Both the position numbers and the translations under genes were made by a program. A model generated the notes under the pieces. That model was given only the letters and a program-made list of their open reading frames with translations, did no database searches and had not been told where the DNA came from. Positions 16,176 to 28,420 of a stretch of DNA of 64,000 bases are shown here, piece after piece. Numbering within the stretch: position 1 is the stretch's first letter; the number at the start of each line of letters is the position of its first letter. Source of the DNA: Lysinibacillus pakistanensis (GTDB lineage Bacteria > Bacillota > Bacilli > Bacillales_A > Planococcaceae); contig NZ_CP126101.1 in NCBI RefSeq assembly GCF_030123245.1, positions 4,276,501 through 4,340,500 on the forward strand, given 5' to 3'.

Positions 16176-17335
16176 CGCCTTACGGAAATATCGTTTTTTT
16201 CATTATTATTGGGATTTTATTGCTGCCCACAATTATATTAGGATTACGTGAAAAATCTGCAAAAGGCTATAATATCTTTGTTTCGATTATTGTTTTAGCT
16301 CTTATTTTTGGTAATTCTTTAAATGGCACAATCTCTCTCATACTTTTTACAGTATTTCAGTTACTATTAATCATTGCTTATCAAAAATACCGACTACAAA
16401 AGAATAGCGGGACAGTATTTATTGTAGCTGTACTGATGTCTATCTTGCCACTTGTGCTTGTTAAGGTTCTTCCGATTCTTGGACTATATCATTTATTTGG
16501 ATTCCTAGGAGTGTCCTACATTACCTTTAAATCTGTCCAAATGATTTTAGAAACACGTGACGGTCTAATAAAGGATAAAATTTCAGCAGTTGAGCTGGCC
16601 TATTTTTTACTGTTCTTCCCAACCGTTTCATCAGGTCCTATCGATCGTTGGCGACGTTTTTATAAAGATATGCATACAGTTCCGTCAAATCAGGAGTATC
16701 AAAAGCTACTTTTAAGTGGGATTAATTATATATTTGTAGGCTTTTTATATAAATTCATTTTGGCTTATTTAATTTATAATTACACACTTATTTATTTACC
16801 AAATCATACCTATAATTATTTGACACCTTTTCAAGGGCAAATAGCGTATATGTATATGTATAGCTTCTATTTATTTTTCGACTTTGCTGGCTATAGTGCC
16901 TTTGCCGTTGGGGTCAGTCGCATTATGGGCATTCAAACGCCAATAAACTTTAATCGTCCATTTTCAAGTCGCAATATAAAAGATTTTTGGAATCGCTGGC
17001 ATATGAGCCTTTCATTCTGGTTTAGGGATTATGTTTATATGCGCTTTGTGCTTTGGATGACTAAGAAAAAATGGATTAAAAATAAATTTACAATCTCATA
17101 TATTGGCTTCTTTTTACTGTTCTTTTTAATGGGGATTTGGCATGGACTAGAATGGCACTTTGTGGTCTATGGACTCTACCATGCCCTGCTAATCATTAGC
17201 TTCGATAAATTTGAACGGTGGAACAAAAAACGTAAGCTTTGGCCGAAAAATAAATGGACACATGCAATTGGTGTGTTTATCACTTTTAATGCTGTTTGTT
17301 TTGGCTTTTATATTTTTTCAGGAAAATTATTTTAA
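16172..17335 (+). CDS. dltB: DltB, MBOAT D-alanyl transfer protein
   Basis: This 387-residue polytopic membrane protein is the membrane-bound O-acyltransferase that accepts D-alanine from DltC and passes it across the membrane to lipoteichoic acid. Two histidines mark the active centre: H277 in FWNRWHMSLSFW and H324 in MGIWHGLEWH, 47 residues apart as in characterised DltB. The start overlaps the dltA stop (ATGA), so translation is coupled. Confidence 0.96.
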   Translation: MTPYGNIVFFIIIGILLLPTIILGLREKSAKGYNIFVSIIVLALIFGNSLNGTISLILFTVFQLLLIIAYQKYRLQKNSGTVFIVAVLMSILPLVLVKVLPILGLYHLFGFLGVSYITFKSVQMILETRDGLIKDKISAVELAYFLLFFPTVSSGPIDRWRRFYKDMHTVPSNQEYQKLLLSGINYIFVGFLYKFILAYLIYNYTLIYLPNHTYNYLTPFQGQIAYMYMYSFYLFFDFAGYSAFAVGVSRIMGIQTPINFNRPFSSRNIKDFWNRWHMSLSFWFRDYVYMRFVLWMTKKKWIKNKFTISYIGFFLLFFLMGIWHGLEWHFVVYGLYHALLIISFDKFERWNKKRKLWPKNKWTHAIGVFITFNAVCFGFYIFSGKLF

Positions 17336-17381
17336 ACAAGGCTTTGTTAAACACTGCCTAAATTAAAGGAGAATTTTAACT

Positions 17382-17615
17382 ATGGAGAAACAACAAGTTT
17401 TAGAAATGCTAGTAGAATTATGCGAAGACGATATCATTGTAGAAAACCCAGATATCGATTTATTTGAAGAGGGACTACTTGATTCATTCGGTACCATTAA
17501 TCTATTAGTTGAAATTGAAAACCGCTTTAATATCTCTGTACCAATTACTGATTTCAATCGTGAGGAATGGAACACGCCAAATCGTATTGTAGCGAAATTA
17601 GCTGAAAGACAATGA
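17382..17615 (+). CDS. dltC: D-alanyl carrier protein DltC
   Basis: This 77-residue acidic acyl carrier protein has the phosphopantetheine attachment Ser35 in the LLDSFGT motif. It carries D-alanine from DltA to DltB. AAAGGAG precedes the ATG. Its end overlaps dltD by four bases. Confidence 0.96.
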   Translation: MEKQQVLEMLVELCEDDIIVENPDIDLFEEGLLDSFGTINLLVEIENRFNISVPITDFNREEWNTPNRIVAKLAERQ

Positions 17616-18787
17616 TTAAGAAAGGCTTTTTATCGCTATTCATTGCCTTTGTTCTATTTACTGTCTTCGTATTTTTCCCAAATTCATGGATTAAAGCATG
17701 GATTTCAGATGAAGATGTAGAACAGGCAAAAACGAACATGTCTCCATTAGTGTTCCAGGGCATGTACTTACAGGAGAGAATGCTACAGGAGCCGAATTCA
17801 ATGCCTTTATACGGCTCATCCGAATTAAATCGTTTTGACCCCTTCCATCCCTATAATTATGCACGTGCAACAAATGCACCGTATTCGACATTTATGATAG
17901 GGCGAGGGGGAATGCAGTCTATTACACACTTTTTAAATTTTGCTGCACAGGAGAAAAATTTAAAGGATAAAAAAATTGTTTTCATCGTTTCTCCTCAATG
18001 GTTTACGAAGAAAGGAATGGGTGAATTACACTTTTCTCCTAACTATTCTATGCTGCATGCCTATGATTTAGCTTACAATAAGGACATTGATGTAAAGCTT
18101 CGAAATCGAGCAATGGAGCGTCTGCTAGAATTTGAAACAGTGAATCGAGATCAATTATTAAGAACAATCTATCAATATCAATTATCGAATGGCAAAGAAC
18201 GACCTATTGTTGGACGACTTGCAATGTTGGCAGGTCATTTCCAAAAGGCATTGCTGGAGAAAAAAGATTTATATTACTCGCTTTTCCCTAGAGAGTCACA
18301 TAAATTAAAGAGTAATGACAAGCTGGTGGCAAACCAAACATTTGAGCAACAATTAAAAAATGCTGAGAAATATGGCAAGAAACGTGTAACCAATGATTTA
18401 ATGATTGAAAATAAATTTTATAAACGTCTTGTCAATGCTGATTTAACAAAGTTTAAAGGCTCTCGTAAGAACGAAGATTATACAGTATCACCCGAATATG
18501 AAGATTTTCAGCTCGTCATAGATATTTTAAAGGATGCCGGTGCAAAGCCATTATTTATTTCAATTCCTGTAAATGGCTATTGGTATGACTACAATGAATA
18601 TCCACAGGAGCGTCGTCAAAAATACTATGAAAAAATGGAGCAAGTATTAACAAATGCAAATGTTCCATATGTTAATTTCTCAGATCATGAATATGACCCT
18701 TATTTTATTATGGATACGATTCATATTGCATGGAAGGGCTGGGTATATGTAGATCAAGAGCTAGATAACTATTGGACACAATCATAA
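17612..18787 (+). CDS. dltD: DltD, teichoic acid D-alanylation esterase-like protein
   Basis: This 391-residue protein is anchored by one N-terminal transmembrane helix (about 5-24), with the rest outside the membrane. An SGNH-hydrolase-like fold is indicated by the YGSSELNRF block with its serine and the C-terminal MDTIHIAWKGW block carrying Asp and His. DltD is required for the final D-alanine transfer to lipoteichoic acid, which lowers the negative charge of the wall and raises resistance to cationic peptides. Confidence 0.95.
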   Translation: MIKKGFLSLFIAFVLFTVFVFFPNSWIKAWISDEDVEQAKTNMSPLVFQGMYLQERMLQEPNSMPLYGSSELNRFDPFHPYNYARATNAPYSTFMIGRGGMQSITHFLNFAAQEKNLKDKKIVFIVSPQWFTKKGMGELHFSPNYSMLHAYDLAYNKDIDVKLRNRAMERLLEFETVNRDQLLRTIYQYQLSNGKERPIVGRLAMLAGHFQKALLEKKDLYYSLFPRESHKLKSNDKLVANQTFEQQLKNAEKYGKKRVTNDLMIENKFYKRLVNADLTKFKGSRKNEDYTVSPEYEDFQLVIDILKDAGAKPLFISIPVNGYWYDYNEYPQERRQKYYEKMEQVLTNANVPYVNFSDHEYDPYFIMDTIHIAWKGWVYVDQELDNYWTQS

Positions 18788-18804
18788 ATTGTCGTTAACA
18801 AATG

Positions 18805-18847
18805 AAAAGACAGTCTAAAGTGTTAATCACTTAAGGCTGTCTTTTTT
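18805..18847 (+). terminator. dlt operon terminator
   Basis: The stem AAGACAGTCTAAAGTG/CACTTAAGGCTGTCTT is followed by TTTT, 20 bp after the dltD stop. Confidence 0.8.
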
Positions 18848-18959
18848 ACTGCTCAATACTAACGACTCTTAGACAGATAAACCCATTAACTTCAAGCAAC
18901 AGGGTTCTATTTAGTTATTGAACCAAAATAGGCGTTGTCTAAAAGGTTGAGCCATGAAA

Positions 18960-19379
18960 TTCGATTTCTTATGAAGGATTTTAAATACGGTTTTTAGTAT
19001 TCATTCAAAAGCCAAATCTCAGCATAGTTTCTGTCTTTACTTAATTGCTTTTATTCGATTCAAATGACATCGACAAATGCCATTATCCTAATGTATGGAA
19101 GAGATAATCCACTAATGCACAAATTGCTTCACGAGCATATCCCTTTCCCTAAAACATAGCCATTTTCTACAATGCTAAAAGTGTATGAAGTCACAATCTC
19201 CAATAAGCTCGTTAGTCTCAGCTAAGGCAATATGATTAAATTATTTATTCACATAAGATTCTGCTTCATGGCGATTGATATTTAGCAATTTTAGAATCAG
19301 CACGATATTCATAAAAGGCTTCTGTATCATCTTTTTTAAATCTTAAAAGAAGACGATCTGTTATAGCGAAGTTTTCCAT
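18960..19379 (-). pseudogene. Relic of a GNAT (RimJ/RimL-type) acetyltransferase
   Basis: From an ATG at 19379 the minus strand reads MENFAITDRLLLRFKKDDTE and continues to YRADSKIAKYQS. In other frames it goes on as AETNELIGDCDFI, then NGYVLGKGYAREAICALVDY. Those are the beta1, central and acetyl-CoA-binding segments of ribosomal-protein-type GNAT enzymes. At least three frameshifts and several stops disrupt it. It begins six bases after the MFS gene stop, so it was probably the second gene of that operon. The remainder of 18848-18960 shows nothing recognisable. Confidence 0.65.
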
Positions 19380-19384
19380 AAGAA

Positions 19385-20782
19385 TCACTCTTCAAACCGT
19401 GTTTTATGATAAGAGATATTTTTTGGTTTTATACGAAAAGAAATAACAAAACTTAGAAGAAGCAAAACAAGCTGAAGTGATAAAGCTAATAGGATGCCAT
19501 TTATTATACCCCATTGTAAAGTCTCACTAATAGCTAAAAAAGCTCCCCCAAGACCAATACTTAAGCCAGGACTAAATGCATCTGTAAACTGTATACTCGC
19601 AGATACTTCGCCTTCTTCCCCAACATTTGCATGCTGTAGTGCAATCGCCGCTGTTGTTGGTTGTGCTAAGCCAATACCAAATCCAGTAAGTATTTGAGAT
19701 AAAATCGCCAATACAATTCCACCTATAGGTAAACTTACAGCCAAAATAACGGCTGTAACACCAATTATCATAAAGCAAACACCAATTGTTATCCTTATCT
19801 TTCTTCCGCTTCCTCGATCCTTAGTATCTAATCGCGATTGGATCCATGCAGCTATCGACCAGCTTAAAGCTCCAGCAGCAACAACTAATCCTGCAAGATC
19901 AGCAGGTAATTTCTTGACTTCCGTCAATGCTAAAACAACATAGCTTTCAGTAGCGAAATAACAAGCAACAAATAATCCTCTAGTGGCAAGAGTCGCAGGT
20001 AATCCTCTTGTTGCCGCAAATGTTCCCCTCGGTAATAGCTTTCGTAATGGCTGAATCATTGCCAAGATACCTATAAATGAAAGTACTATTCCCTTCCACT
20101 CTGTGATAGTGCCTAATCCAGCTAGCAGGATGCCCGTTCCAATAGCAAGCAACACGGCATATAGTTCTTTACTACCGCTAGTTGACCCTTCCTTCTCTAT
20201 TACTGAAAATTTACGAAATACAGGGAGAGTTAGCATTACACCTAATCCAATTAATGGAATTACTAGCCAAAAAACAAATCTCCAAGAAATTAATTCTGAT
20301 ATAAGTCCAGCTATATAAGGTCCAATTAACGCGGGTAAGATATAAGCACTTGAAAACATTGCAAGTATTTTTGTTCGCAGATGATCGGGATATCCTAGAG
20401 TAATACTATAATAGACACAGGTAATAATTGCGCCTGCACCAAACCCCTGAAGCACTCTCCCAATAATCAGCATATACATATTCACCGATGAAGCAGCGAG
20501 AACAATCCCCGCTACAAATAAAAGATTAGAAACTATAAATACTGCAAACACACCATTTTTGCTTATACGCTGCCCAATTACCATTGTTCCAATAATTTGC
20601 GCCAAAAGAAAGGCAGTGAATATCCAGCCATATAAATGGAACCCATTTAATTTCTGCGCCAAATTCGGTGCGATGGTAGTGATAGCAAGCCCTTCAAAGG
20701 CAACTGTAGTAACAGCAAGAATAACTCCAATTGTTAAAGCTCTATACTTGCTGTCAAATATTCCTTCATTTTTTTCAGGCAT
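19385..20782 (-). CDS. MFS drug exporter (DHA-type)
   Basis: This 465-residue protein has about 12-14 transmembrane helices. The helix 4-5 region carries GRVLQGFGAGAIITCVYY, close to the family motif GRxLQGxGaa, and the N-terminal FEGLAITTIAPNL resembles the DHA2 motif LDxTIVNVALP. Proton-driven export of drugs or toxic compounds is likely; the substrate is unknown. GGGGGAG lies six bases before the ATG at 20782. Two operator-like dyads precede it and a MarR regulator lies upstream on the same strand. Confidence 0.88.
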   Translation of the reverse strand: MPEKNEGIFDSKYRALTIGVILAVTTVAFEGLAITTIAPNLAQKLNGFHLYGWIFTAFLLAQIIGTMVIGQRISKNGVFAVFIVSNLLFVAGIVLAASSVNMYMLIIGRVLQGFGAGAIITCVYYSITLGYPDHLRTKILAMFSSAYILPALIGPYIAGLISELISWRFVFWLVIPLIGLGVMLTLPVFRKFSVIEKEGSTSGSKELYAVLLAIGTGILLAGLGTITEWKGIVLSFIGILAMIQPLRKLLPRGTFAATRGLPATLATRGLFVACYFATESYVVLALTEVKKLPADLAGLVVAAGALSWSIAAWIQSRLDTKDRGSGRKIRITIGVCFMIIGVTAVILAVSLPIGGIVLAILSQILTGFGIGLAQPTTAAIALQHANVGEEGEVSASIQFTDAFSPGLSIGLGGAFLAISETLQWGIINGILLALSLQLVLLLLSFVISFRIKPKNISYHKTRFEE

Positions 20783-20814
20783 CATTTACTCCCCCTATAT
20801 TATTGTCATGACAT

Positions 20815-20911
20815 TAGTTGTCTTAGCAACTATTATATTAAAAATTATGTAGCAAGCTTTAAACTTACTACAACATTAATAGACTTGAATATAGTTGCTG
20901 CGACAATTATA
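20815..20911. promoter_or_regulatory. Two candidate MarR operators before the MFS gene
   Basis: TAGTTG-N6-CAACTA (20815-20832) is a perfect dyad and TATAGTTG-N6-CAATTATA (20890-20911) a near-perfect one. Both share the TAGTTG half-site with the dyad in front of marR. Confidence 0.5.
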
Positions 20912-20965
20912 TTCATAAAAAAATTAACTGTCAACTTTAAATTCATGGGGAAAAGTCATTGGGAT

Positions 20966-20993
20966 AAAGAAAAGCCACCAATATTGGCAGCTT
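20966..20993 (-). terminator. marR terminator
   Basis: The stem AAGCTGCCAATATTGGTGGCTT on the minus strand is followed by TTCTTT, placed between marR and the MFS gene. The exporter is therefore likely to have its own promoter. Confidence 0.6.
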
Positions 20994-21026
20994 CATTTTA
21001 TCGCTAATAAAAATTAGTTACTTCAG

Positions 21027-21452
21027 CTATAAATCCTTCACATTATTATACATTACAGTAAGAATTCTTCTAAATGTTTCGACCTCTTCTTCAGATAATC
21101 CCTTGATTGTATTCTTGTATGCTTCCAAGGATGGCTCAAGTATTTCGTCTTTTATTTCACTGCCTTTTGGTGTTAAATACACACGTAACGATCTTCTATC
21201 TGTTTCATGGACAACACGATAAATAAATCCCTTTTTCTCTAATTTAAATAACATGCGTGCAATGTTTGTTTGATCCTTATGAAGTCTTTCAGCAATTTCC
21301 TTTTGGGTAATTCCTTCTTTTTCCCAAAGAATAACAAGTATTTCCCATTGGTCCACTGTAATATCAAACGGATTAACCACTTTTTGATAATAATTATTTA
21401 ATTTTAGTGCTGCTCGTTGCACATTCACACCAATATATTTTTCTAATTCCAA
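21027..21452 (-). CDS. MarR-family transcriptional regulator
   Basis: This 141-residue dimeric winged-helix regulator has the recognition region TQKEIAERLHKDQTNIARML, the wing VHETDRRSLRVYLTPKG with the conserved D-R-R, and flanking dimerisation helices. It probably represses the MFS exporter and itself, being released by a ligand. The start is TTG with AGGAGA six bases upstream. A dyad sharing the TAGTTG half-site overlaps its promoter region. Confidence 0.88.
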   Translation of the reverse strand: MELEKYIGVNVQRAALKLNNYYQKVVNPFDITVDQWEILVILWEKEGITQKEIAERLHKDQTNIARMLFKLEKKGFIYRVVHETDRRSLRVYLTPKGSEIKDEILEPSLEAYKNTIKGLSEEEVETFRRILTVMYNNVKDL

Positions 21453-21478
21453 TATAATTCTCCTATATACTAGTTATG

Positions 21479-21507
21479 ATTATAGTTGTTACGACTATTA
21501 TAGTCAT
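21479..21507. promoter_or_regulatory. Candidate MarR operator upstream of marR
   Basis: ATAGT-N7-ACTAT (21482-21498) overlaps a second dyad GACTATTATAGTC (21493-21505). It carries the GTTGTTACGAC core related to the two dyads before the exporter, so autoregulation is likely. Confidence 0.45.
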
Positions 21508-21699
21508 GTTATTTTCTAGCGTCAACGCCTGTAATACAAAAGGCAGACTATTAAAACCCTCCAAACAAAATTTATTTTCCTCTGCAGGATGTTGAGTGGG
21601 TTATATTATTGGTAAATATATACCTTTTGTAATATTTAATTGTATGAATATTGTATTCTTGACATGCATTTGCAAATCTAAAGTTCGAATCGAGATGTT

Positions 21700-22097
21700 C
21701 TTAACTCTTCCTGAGCGGTTTTCTTCTTACTCCGAGCGATTTCTGACTCTTCCTGAGCGGTTTTCTTCTTACCCTGAGCGATTTCTGACCCTTCCTGAGC
21801 AATCTTCTTCTTACCCTGAGCGATTTCTGACCCTTCCTGAGCAATCTTCTTCTTACCCCGAGCGGTTACTGACCCTTACTGAGCGATTTTCTTCTTACCC
21901 CGAGCGGTTACTGACCCTTCCTGAGCGATTTTCTTCTTACCCCGAGCGGTTACGGATCATTCCTGAGCGATTTTCTTCTTACCCAGAGCGATTTCTGACC
22001 CTTCCTGAGCAATCTCCTTCTTACCCCGAGCGGTTACTGACCCTTCCTGAGCAATCTTCTTCTTACCCCGTGCGGTTACTGACCCTTCGATGTTAAG
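21700..22097. repeat. 42-bp tandem array built of two alternating 21-bp units
   Basis: Nineteen consecutive 21-bp units alternate between type A (consensus TTCTTCTTACCCCGAGCGGT) and type B (consensus ACTGACCCTTCCTGAGCGAT), the last being partial. All units end in a GAGC(G/A)(G/A)TT-like block. Divergence is 1-4 bases per unit. The 21-bp period keeps one plus-strand frame open (166 codons, heptads like ERFSSYP and ERFLTLP), but there is no ribosome site or domain, so I treat it as a non-coding array. It fills the space between marR and the SDR gene; the rest of 21453-22187 shows nothing else. Confidence 0.85.
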
Positions 22098-22187
22098 TGA
22101 AAGTATTTAGTTTTCATATAAAAATAAGCCTTACCAATCCAGCTACATTACGACTAAGATTTTTCCGACAAAATATAGCATTTCCAA

Positions 22188-22940
22188 TTATCGCCCTCCA
22201 CTAATATTTATAATTTCTCCTAGGATATAATTTGAAGCATCGGAGGAAAGGAAGGCGATTACCTCTGCTATTTCCATAGGTGTTGCAGCCCGTTTAATAG
22301 GTACAGATGAAGCCATTCGCTCAAGTCGATTATCGTCAGGAGCAAATTTATCGTGAAAAGGTGTCTCCACCATTCCAGGTGCTACCCCATTCACGATTAT
22401 TCCATAGTCAATTAGCTCTCTGGACATTCCTATTGTCATTGTATTGATCGCCCCTTTAGCAGATGCGTAATGAATACTTTCTCCTGCCCCTCCAATTCGT
22501 GCAGCCGCTGATGAGACATTAATGATTTTTCCACCTTTTTTAGGAATCATATGTCTTAATACAGCTTGAGAGCAGAAGAGAACACTATTAACATTTAATT
22601 TGAACGTTTCTTCCCACAGCTCTTTGCTCATATCCATAAATGTACTTTGACGGACACCACCCCCAGCATTATTAATTAAAACGTGAATTGTGCCAAATGA
22701 AGAAATAGCTTGTTCAACCATTGAATCCACTTCTTCTTTATTCCTCACATCAGCTTGAATTGCAATAGCCTCTCCACCCTTTTCTTGAATACGTTGAACG
22801 GCTTCCATGGCACCTTTCACATTTGAATGATAATTAATAATTACTTTAGCTCCTTTTGATGCCATCAACTCAGCCGTGGCAAGCCCAATACCTGAGCTAG
22901 CGCCTGTGACAAGAATAACTTTTCCTGATAAGTTATGCAT
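22188..22940 (-). CDS. Short-chain dehydrogenase/reductase, classical SDR
   Basis: This 250-residue NAD(P)-dependent oxidoreductase has the Rossmann motif TGASSGIG, NNAGG, the catalytic Ser in NVSSAAA and YASAK, and a C-terminal SDASNYILGEIINISGG typical of 3-oxoacyl-ACP reductase (FabG)-like or glucose-dehydrogenase-like members. The substrate is not predictable. AGGAGGG lies six bases upstream of the ATG at 22940; upstream in-frame codons lack a ribosome site. Confidence 0.9.
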   Translation of the reverse strand: MHNLSGKVILVTGASSGIGLATAELMASKGAKVIINYHSNVKGAMEAVQRIQEKGGEAIAIQADVRNKEEVDSMVEQAISSFGTIHVLINNAGGGVRQSTFMDMSKELWEETFKLNVNSVLFCSQAVLRHMIPKKGGKIINVSSAAARIGGAGESIHYASAKGAINTMTIGMSRELIDYGIIVNGVAPGMVETPFHDKFAPDDNRLERMASSVPIKRAATPMEIAEVIAFLSSDASNYILGEIINISGGR

Positions 22941-23021
22941 AGCTTCCCTCCTAGTTTTAATAGTCAATTCTACATTTTACAACGTTAAACCTTTTAAATA
23001 AGATTTATATATATGAAAAAA

Positions 23022-23090
23022 TCAGGTTTTTGTTAGATGTTCTGTGTTTCTTATTGAGCGAACCTGCCCATTAGCCCAATCAGAATGAAA
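23022..23090 (-). pseudogene. Possible ISL3-type transposase scrap
   Basis: A short minus-strand stretch reads FHSDWANGQVRSIRNTEHLT and stops. The WxNGQVE..I..IK pattern resembles the C-terminal region of ISL3-family transposases. The match covers about 22 residues only and could be chance. Confidence 0.25.
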
Positions 23091-23157
23091 GAGTTAAAAA
23101 ACTTAATTATCACTTAATACGAAAAGTTTTTTCCTCGCATCATTACGACTTTGTAGG

Positions 23158-23200
23158 CAAAAAAAAATCGCCTACAAGGTTATTGGATACCTTGAGGCAA
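23158..23200 (-). terminator. Glycolytic operon terminator after eno
   Basis: The stem GCCTCAAGGT/ACCTTGTAGGC (23170-23198) is followed by an eight-base U run on the minus strand. Confidence 0.85.
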
Positions 23201-23211
23201 TTTTTGTGAGC

Positions 23212-26040
<2,829 letters not shown>

Positions 26041-26048
<8 letters not shown>

Positions 26049-26802
26049 TTGCCGCCGCCTCCAATAATGTTAAATATGATTCTGGTTGTAAGCTAGCACC
26101 ACCAACTAAGGCACCATCAATATGCTCTTTTGATAATAATTCTGCGATATTTTCAGGCTTCACACTGCCACCATACTGAATACGTACAGCGGCCGCTGTT
26201 TCAGCATTATACAAATCTTCCACAACCCCACGAATAGCTTCACATACTTGGTTTGCATCTTCGGCCGTTGCTGTTTTACCTGTACCAATTGCCCAAATTG
26301 GCTCATAGGCAATGACCATATGCTCCACCTGTTGCGCTTCAAACCCAGCAAGTGCCGCTTTAATTTGACTAGCTACCTTTTGCTCAGTCGTTCCTGCTTC
26401 ACGTTCTGTGAGCGTTTCACCACAGCAAATAATTGGTACGATGTTATGTGCTAATGCTGCTGCTACCTTTTTATTAATGGCTTCATCTGTTTCATTGTAG
26501 TACTCACGACGTTCTGAGTGCCCTAAAATGACATAATCCACTTGTACACTTGCAAGCTGATTCGGGCTGATTTCCCCTGTAAATGCACCTTCATTTTCAT
26601 AATGCATTGTTTGTGCACCAATCGCTAACTCCGATTCACTAGCAACCTGCACAAGTGTAGGTAAATAAAGTGCTGGTGCGCAAACAACAGCATCTACTTT
26701 GTCATTTGAAGGAAGTTTGTCCTGAATCGTATCGACAAACTCGATGGCCTCCTCAAATGTTTTATACATTTTCCAGTTACCTGCAATAATTGGTTTACGC
26801 AT
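26041..26802 (-). CDS. tpiA: Triosephosphate isomerase
   Basis: This 253-residue TIM-barrel enzyme interconverts dihydroxyacetone phosphate and glyceraldehyde-3-phosphate. Counting from the second of two adjacent ATGs, N9 and K11 (GNWKMYK), H95 (LGHSERR) and E167 ([11 protein letters not shown]) form the active site at the standard numbers. GGAGG lies seven bases before that ATG. It sits 18 bp after pgk. Confidence 0.97.
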
Positions 26803-26820
26803 CATTTTGCCTCCAATAGT

Positions 26821-28005
26821 TTATTTATCGTTTAATGCCACAATGCCAGGAAGCTCTTTACCTTCCATTAATTCTAAAGAAGCACCGCCACCTGTAGATA
26901 TGTGATCCATCTTATCTGCTACATCAAATTTTTCAACAGCTGCTGCAGAATCGCCTCCACCAATTACTGTATAACCTGCTGTATTGGCCATTGCCTCAGC
27001 TACAGTTTTAGTGCCATTTGCAAACTTATCCATTTCAAAAACGCCCATAGGACCATTCCAAATAATTAATTTAGAATTCTGAATGACCTCTGCATAATTT
27101 GCCGCTGTTTTTGGACCAATATCTAAGCCCATCCAATCTGCTGGAATCGCGTCTACATCTACAATTTTCGTTTCTGCATCTTTTGAAAATTCATTTGCAA
27201 CAACTGCATCAATTGGCATATGTAATTGCACGCCTTTTGCCTTAGCCTTGTCAATAAAAGATTTGGCTAGCTCAATTTTGTCCTCTTCCAATAAAGATTT
27301 ACCGATATCGTACCCCTGTGCTTTAATAAATGTAAATGATAAACCACCACCGATAATTAAATGATCTACCTTTTCTAGTAGGCTTTCAATAACACCGATC
27401 TTATCCTTCACTTTAGCACCACCGATAATGGCCGTAAATGGACGCTCAGGGTTAGATAATGCTTTGCCTAATACATCAAGTTCCTTTTGCATAAGGAAAC
27501 CAGAAACAGCTGGAACATGCTTTGCAATACCTTCTGTTGACGCGTGTGCACGGTGAGCAGCACCAAACGCATCATTAACATAGACATCTGCTAATTTTGA
27601 AAATGCTTCTGCTAGTGCTGGGTCGTTTTTCTCTTCACCAGCGTGGAAACGTACATTCTCTAGTAAAAGAATGTCACCATCTTGCATGTCTGTAACAGCC
27701 TTCTCTACCTCTTTACCAATTGACTCATCCAATTTAGTAACAGGTTTGCCGATTAATTCAGCTAATCGAACTCCTACAGCCGTTAGACGCATCTCTTCTT
27801 TTACTTCACCCTTTGGTCGTCCCAAGTGAGAGGCTAAAATTACTTTAGCTCCTTGCTCCACTAAATATTCAATTGTAGGGATTGCTGCACGAATACGTGT
27901 ATCATCCGTAATCACACCATCTGCCATCGGTACATTAAAATCGACACGTACAAATACGCGCTGCCCTTTTACCTCAATATCTTTCATCGTCTTCTTATTT
28001 AACAT
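26821..28005 (-). CDS. pgk: Phosphoglycerate kinase
   Basis: This 394-residue enzyme transfers phosphate from 1,3-bisphosphoglycerate to [32 protein letters not shown] and the C-terminal [12 protein letters not shown] and [10 protein letters not shown] motifs are present. The ATG at 28005 follows GAAGGGGG and gives the standard length. A second in-frame ATG at 28056 also has a good GAGGAG five bases upstream and would add 17 residues. A terminator and two structured elements separate it from gap, so pgk probably has its own promoter as well. Confidence 0.97.
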   Translation of the reverse strand: MLNKKTMKDIEVKGQRVFVRVDFNVPMADGVITDDTRIRAAIPTIEYLVEQGAKVILASHLGRPKGEVKEEMRLTAVGVRLAELIGKPVTKLDESIGKEVEKAVTDMQDGDILLLENVRFHAGEEKNDPALAEAFSKLADVYVNDAFGAAHRAHASTEGIAKHVPAVSGFLMQKELDVLGKALSNPERPFTAIIGGAKVKDKIGVIESLLEKVDHLIIGGGLSFTFIKAQGYDIGKSLLEEDKIELAKSFIDKAKAKGVQLHMPIDAVVANEFSKDAETKIVDVDAIPADWMGLDIGPKTAANYAEVIQNSKLIIWNGPMGVFEMDKFANGTKTVAEAMANTAGYTVIGGGDSAAAVEKFDVADKMDHISTGGGASLELMEGKELPGIVALNDK

Positions 28006-28130
28006 GAAGAAACCCCCTTCAAAGTTTTTAATTTGCGAATTCCCTGGATCACCCATCTTGGCTCCTCAATTCTTCACAATCACTCTATTCAATCAATTAT
28101 GTCCCAGCGGAATTGTATCCGGATTTTTTA

Positions 28131-28209
28131 GAGCTTACTCTTCAAAACCCTGACATCGGTCTGGGGGCTTATCTTGTTTAGCGGCGTTTTATGTCTGCTA
28201 AATCAAGAT
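28131..28209. repeat. Structured intercistronic element, copy 1 (gap-pgk)
   Basis: A stem ATCTTGTTTAGC/GCTAAATCAAGAT (arms 28171-28182 and 28197-28209) lies next to a smaller CCCTGACATCGGTCTGGGG stem and a GAGCTTACTC block. The same order occurs in copy 2 about 300 bp away. No U run follows either strand, so it is not an ordinary terminator. Confidence 0.55.
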
Positions 28210-28420
28210 AAAAATAGCGTATCCCTAAGAATTCACTAAAGGAACCAGCTTTTGATAAAGTACCCTTTTACTTGCTTTTATAGTAACAAAAGTCACGTTC
28301 TATGTCTTGCGATTGTATATATTTGTTTGAAAGACCCTTTGTTAAACTTTACACCTATTTTCATTCAACGCTATATTCCTGTATCAATGACGCCATCACA
28401 ATTGGTTCTGGCTTTTTTGC

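Noticed and set aside
21596..22096. A 166-codon plus-strand frame with ERFSSYP/ERFLTLP heptads
   Set aside because: The 21-bp repeat keeps any stop-free frame open. The start is GTG without a ribosome site and there is no recognisable domain, so I treated it as a repeat array.
21700..22097. CRISPR array
   Set aside because: Repeats are contiguous, without unique spacers, vary between units, and no cas genes are in the window.
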